A stretch of 53,649 nucleotides of DNA, taken from NCBI GenBank assembly GCA_023957125.1, contig JAMLHL010000027.1, positions 1 to 53,649 on the forward strand, in the 5' to 3' direction. Each line of letters opens with the position of its first letter. The stretch's first letter is position 1. The stretch is from Chitinophagaceae bacterium. Its GTDB lineage: Bacteria; Bacteroidota; Bacteroidia; Chitinophagales; Chitinophagaceae. Below the pieces are notes generated by a model. It was not told the origin of the DNA, did no database searches, and saw only the letters and a list, made by a program, of their open reading frames with translations. A program made the position numbers and the translations under genes. Positions 51,601 to 53,649 of the stretch are shown here, piece by piece.

Positions 51601-52310
51601 TCTTTTCTGCCCTCATCATTGATCTGGTAGGAATAGGGGGACAATTCTTTCACATCTCCCACAGAGGTTTGGATATACAACTGTTTATTTTTGATCTGTA
51701 TTTTGTCCACTCCCTCATATTGCATCACAATATCATTGGGATTGCCGCCGGGATATATGATCATATCATATTTCAACTGACCTCCCTGTGCATAATACCG
51801 GACGTCAATATTCGGATAAATGTTTTTATAGGTTACGGCTTCAAACATCCTGCAATTACCCGCCCATTGTGAGGGGTCGTCGCCGAGAAGATAATTCTCA
51901 TAAGAGTCAAGGGGTTTCTCACCGGTAACGGAAGTATTGAGACTGGCGCCGGCGAAGCGCATGGTATAGGCATGGGAACGTAAAACCAGATCGCTGTCGT
52001 TCGATCCTCCTCCGCCATGCGAGGGGCGGGGATTGGCGGTTCTTCTTCTGCTAACGGTATGTACGGTATGCCCGTCTTCAACATCTCCATGGATGCGCTC
52101 CGATATCCGTTGCATATCGTCTTCATTATGAAGCAATACGGTAAAGCCGTTTTCCCGGAGGAAGAAGGCGCCGTTATTGATCTCCCCCCGGAACAGCACG
52201 GCGGGGCTCCATTGCCCTTTGTTTTCGGTAAACTGGACCGCCTGCTGGGCGAGCAGTCCAAAGTTATTGAGTACCAGGAAGATCAGGAATATGTAGGACT
52301 TGGGTTTCAA
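48660..52310 (-). CDS. Giant surface protein: SBBP-type propeller, PKD domains and T9SS type B sorting domain
   Basis: A 1216-aa exported protein. After a signal ending near LLAQQ, residues about 22-270 match the DUF7948-type N-terminal domain (FTENKGQWSPAVLFRGE). Residues about 270-720 hold SBBP-like repeats (TYIGGSAADQPHS and YLGTDKMDALYGL-type turns), predicted as a beta-propeller. About 780-1110 contain four PKD domains (WDFGDGQTATTT, WDFGDGSAPVSV, WDFGDSTSSTEF, WYFGDGDTSNLT). The last ~90 residues, starting AIPNAFTPNGDGVND, are the gliding-motility-associated sorting domain. It is a likely cell-surface adhesin or filament component and is paired with the PorP/SprF gene. Confidence 0.9.
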   Translation of the reverse strand: MKPKSYIFLIFLVLNNFGLLAQQAVQFTENKGQWSPAVLFRGEINNGAFFLRENGFTVLLHNEDDMQRISERIHGDVEDGHTVHTVSRRRTANPRPSHGGGGSNDSDLVLRSHAYTMRFAGASLNTSVTGEKPLDSYENYLLGDDPSQWAGNCRMFEAVTYKNIYPNIDVRYYAQGGQLKYDMIIYPGGNPNDIVMQYEGVDKIQIKNKQLYIQTSVGDVKELSPYSYQINDEGRKEIDCRYVLDGKDKVRLKVRQYDPSQTLVIDPTLIFATFTGSLSSQWGFTATYGSDGSLYSGGIVFGPGFPVSTGAFQQNYSGSSGNESFDMGIMKFNSSGTNRLYATYIGGSAADQPHSLIEDSQGNLVILGRTNSDNYPLQPSGNRSGVGGGYDIVVTKLNATGTGLIGSMRIGGSNMDGVNISTARSPNSLSVFYGDDSRSEVILDDKDNIYLVSCTQSGNFPTSAGASQTVKAGNQDGVVMKLAPNVNTVLFSTMFGGKDDDGAFVLALHPLTNEIYVGGSTRSNDLPGVPSSGVIAPDYQGGTADAFIAIFSNNGALKKTTYLGTDKMDALYGLKFDPKGFPYVMGVTLGNWPVTPGVYNNPGTKQFIVKMQPDLSASVYSTVFGSSRNTYNISPVAFAVDKCENVYVSGWGGKLSPSAGDPFNTSGTFGLPTKDCNALPNGCRTDGSDFYFFVLQKDAQDILFGAFYGQYGGFGDHVDGGTSRFDPNGVIYQAICAACFISNFPGTSFPVTPGVWSPKSGNPKECNLAAVKIEMDFSGVTTGLRTTIEGKRNRDYGCAPVTVDFLDTLQKGKQYLWDFGDGQTATTTTPGISHTYNTVGSYNVRLIAVDSGKCVISDTAYTTIRVRTDRAILGATASKSKTDSCTSLRYIFDNTSIFPPGKPFTNSIFVWDFGDGSAPVSVTGTGSVVYQFPASGTYHVKLSLADTNYCNTPDTFTLVMRVAPNVKAQFITPAEGCVPYAAEFSNISEAGQSFYWDFGDSTSSTEFSPVHEYTSTGQYQVKLVVTDTMTCNKIDSTSFTITVRPNPTAGFTFSPVQPQENTPTTYNNTSMNAVRYSWYFGDGDTSNLTNPVHQFNANGDFNTCLVAYNQYGCADTSCQVVAAIVSPLVAIPNAFTPNGDGVNDKVYVRGYAIDKMLFRIYNRWGQLVYESTDRNQGWDGKYKGVLQPMDAYIYTLEIEYTDGSKATKKGDITLLR

Positions 52311-52368
52311 TCGAAGTTTCTTATTTGATGTACAGATATAAAAGCGAATTTACCTTCTAATTAGAGAT

Positions 52369-53649
52369 TTACGATATCTTACTCCATTGGGTTTGACCTT
52401 TTTGACCCAGAAGATAGCTTTTTAACGCCAGGTTAACTGACAGGTTCAATTCAGGGTCTTCATCCACAATGTGTTGTGCAAGTTTCTGGGCCAGATTTAA
52501 CAACTGTTTATCCTGCACAATACTGGCGAGTTTAAAATTGAGCATACCGCTTTGCCGGGTTCCTTCAATATCCCCCGGTCCTCTTATTTCGAGGTCTTTT
52601 TCTGCAATTACGAAGCCATCATTGGTGGCGCACATAATTTTCAATCGCTCCCTCGCTTCCGCACCTAACTTGTTCCCGGTAAGTAAAATACAATAGCTTT
52701 TCTCTCCGCCGCGGCCCACCCTTCCCCGTAACTGGTGCAACTGCGATAAGCCGAACTTCTCCGCGCTTTCTATCACCATCACCGTGGCGTTGGGTACATT
52801 CACCCCTACCTCAATAACGGTGGTGGATACCATGATCTGAGTATCATTTTGTACAAAACGCTGCATATTGGTTTCTTTTTGGGCTGCATTCATTTTCCCG
52901 TGTACCATACTGATCAGGTATTGGGGTTCGGGAAAATAAGCCTTCACATTTTCATAGCCCTGCATCAGGTTTTCATAATTCATTTTTTCGCTTTCCTCTA
53001 TTAACGGAAAAATGATATAGGACTGCCTGCCTTTACGAATTTCAGCTTTAATAAAATCCATCACCTGCGAACGGGCTGTTTCGTAACGGTGAATAGTAGT
53101 GATGGGTATTCTTCCCGGGGGCAGTTCGTCCATGATACTATAGTCGAGGTCTCCGTAAGCAGTCATGGCCAGGGTTCTTGGGATAGGCGTTGCCGTCATC
53201 ACCAGCACATGGGGTGGGATGTCGCCTTTTTCCCAAAGTTTGGCTCTTTGAGCCACTCCAAAACGGTGTTGTTCATCTACCACGGCAAACCCGAGGTTCC
53301 GGAACTGCACTTCGTCCTCAATCAGGGCATGGGTTCCGGTTAAGATATGGAGACTGCCATCGGCTGCACGGGACAAGATATCTCTTCGTTTAGCCTTTGG
53401 CGTTGAGCCGGTAAGCAGGGCAATTTCAACCGGCATGTCTTTTAACAGCCTGCTGATACTTTCATAATGCTGGCGGGCCAGGATTTCCGTTGGCGCCATC
53501 ATGCAACTCTGGAAGCCGTTATCGGCTGCCAGCAGCATACAAAGCAGGGCTACAATAGTTTTGCCACTACCAACGTCCCCCTGCAGCAAACGGTTCATCT
53601 GGTATCCTTTTGCGGTATCCTGCCTGATTTCTTTCAACACCCTTTTTTG
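52369..53649 (-). CDS. recG: ATP-dependent DNA helicase RecG, C-terminal part (cut by the window edge)
   Basis: A partial frame of about 427 codons that is open to the window end at 53649. It holds helicase motif I (GDVGSGKT), motif II as DEQH in VVDEQHRFGV, motif III TATPIPRT, and motif VI QLHQLRGRVGRG, plus the RecG C-terminal wedge-proximal region SYLLGQK. RecG regresses stalled replication forks. The N-terminal wedge/OB domain lies outside the window. The frame must not be taken to start at the GTG at 53640, because the residues before it (QKR) continue the conserved sequence. Confidence 0.95.
   Translation of the reverse strand, partial: QKRVLKEIRQDTAKGYQMNRLLQGDVGSGKTIVALLCMLLAADNGFQSCMMAPTEILARQHYESISRLLKDMPVEIALLTGSTPKAKRRDILSRAADGSLHILTGTHALIEDEVQFRNLGFAVVDEQHRFGVAQRAKLWEKGDIPPHVLVMTATPIPRTLAMTAYGDLDYSIMDELPPGRIPITTIHRYETARSQVMDFIKAEIRKGRQSYIIFPLIEESEKMNYENLMQGYENVKAYFPEPQYLISMVHGKMNAAQKETNMQRFVQNDTQIMVSTTVIEVGVNVPNATVMVIESAEKFGLSQLHQLRGRVGRGGEKSYCILLTGNKLGAEARERLKIMCATNDGFVIAEKDLEIRGPGDIEGTRQSGMLNFKLASIVQDKQLLNLAQKLAQHIVDEDPELNLSVNLALKSYLLGQKGQTQWSKIS

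Overview
The window reads as a chromosomal segment of a Bacteroidota bacterium, most like the Chitinophagaceae; I do not name a genus. Supporting this are two proteins with type IX secretion C-terminal sorting domains (18542-20212, type A; 48660-52310, type B), a PorP/SprF-type membrane protein, a TonB-dependent receptor, a DUF4293 protein, a K+-dependent-type membrane pyrophosphatase, DUF3347 and DUF4242 proteins, and repeated promoter-like boxes of the Bacteroidota TAnnTTTG type. About 43 protein genes are supported. I saw no rRNA, tRNA, CRISPR array, prophage or conjugative element.

Layout. 1-950: a REP-associated tyrosine transposase (RAYT) gene inside a 97-bp repeat array built from two kinds of 13-bp palindrome. 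969-8643: DUF4293 and glyA (minus), a sugar nucleotidyltransferase, a sulfite-dehydrogenase-like lipoprotein pair (cytochrome c plus molybdoenzyme), a TonB-dependent receptor and a nitronate monooxygenase-like flavoprotein. 9008-14317: a carbohydrate block with a ROK sugar kinase, a glucose/galactose-type transporter, glycogen synthase and ADP-glucose pyrophosphorylase. 14538-18410: a compact four-gene sugar-acid cluster (RraA-like protein, hexuronate-type MFS transporter, SDR dehydrogenase, mannonate dehydratase). 18542-25823: a secreted T9SS protein, membrane pyrophosphatase, NAD(P)HX repair enzyme and a serine hydrolase lipoprotein. 25897-30036: serA, a sugar-kinase-like phosphotransferase and a Crp/Fnr - OsmC - rhodanese - small membrane protein module. 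30414-35334: an SDR lacking the usual catalytic residues, a deacetylase lipoprotein, a DUF3347 lipoprotein, a methyltransferase-like membrane protein, an FKBP isomerase and an ABC ATPase. 35527-38185: an unusual DUF4242/cyclase-like/AraC fusion regulator next to a flavin oxidoreductase. 38526-45113: acyltransferase-like membrane protein, recN, esterase-like hydrolase, fabI, DUF998 and S4 proteins. 45256-53649: a DPP-IV-like peptidase, the PorP/SprF and giant T9SS protein pair, and recG cut by the window edge.

The best leads are non-coding repeats and unusual domain choices, not one obvious defence island. The repeats are the 97-bp RAYT array, an exact-offset 99-bp duplication upstream of recN with relatives elsewhere, a MITE-like inverted-repeat element upstream of fabI, and heptamer and 22-bp repeats at 24.5 and 30.1 kb. 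The protein leads are the fusion regulator at 35.5 kb, the RraA/UxuA cluster, the ROK kinase without zinc cysteines and the SDR without YxxxK. Several start codons were moved to internal ATGs because the longest frames begin at TTG or GTG, or run through promoter-like or repeat sequence.
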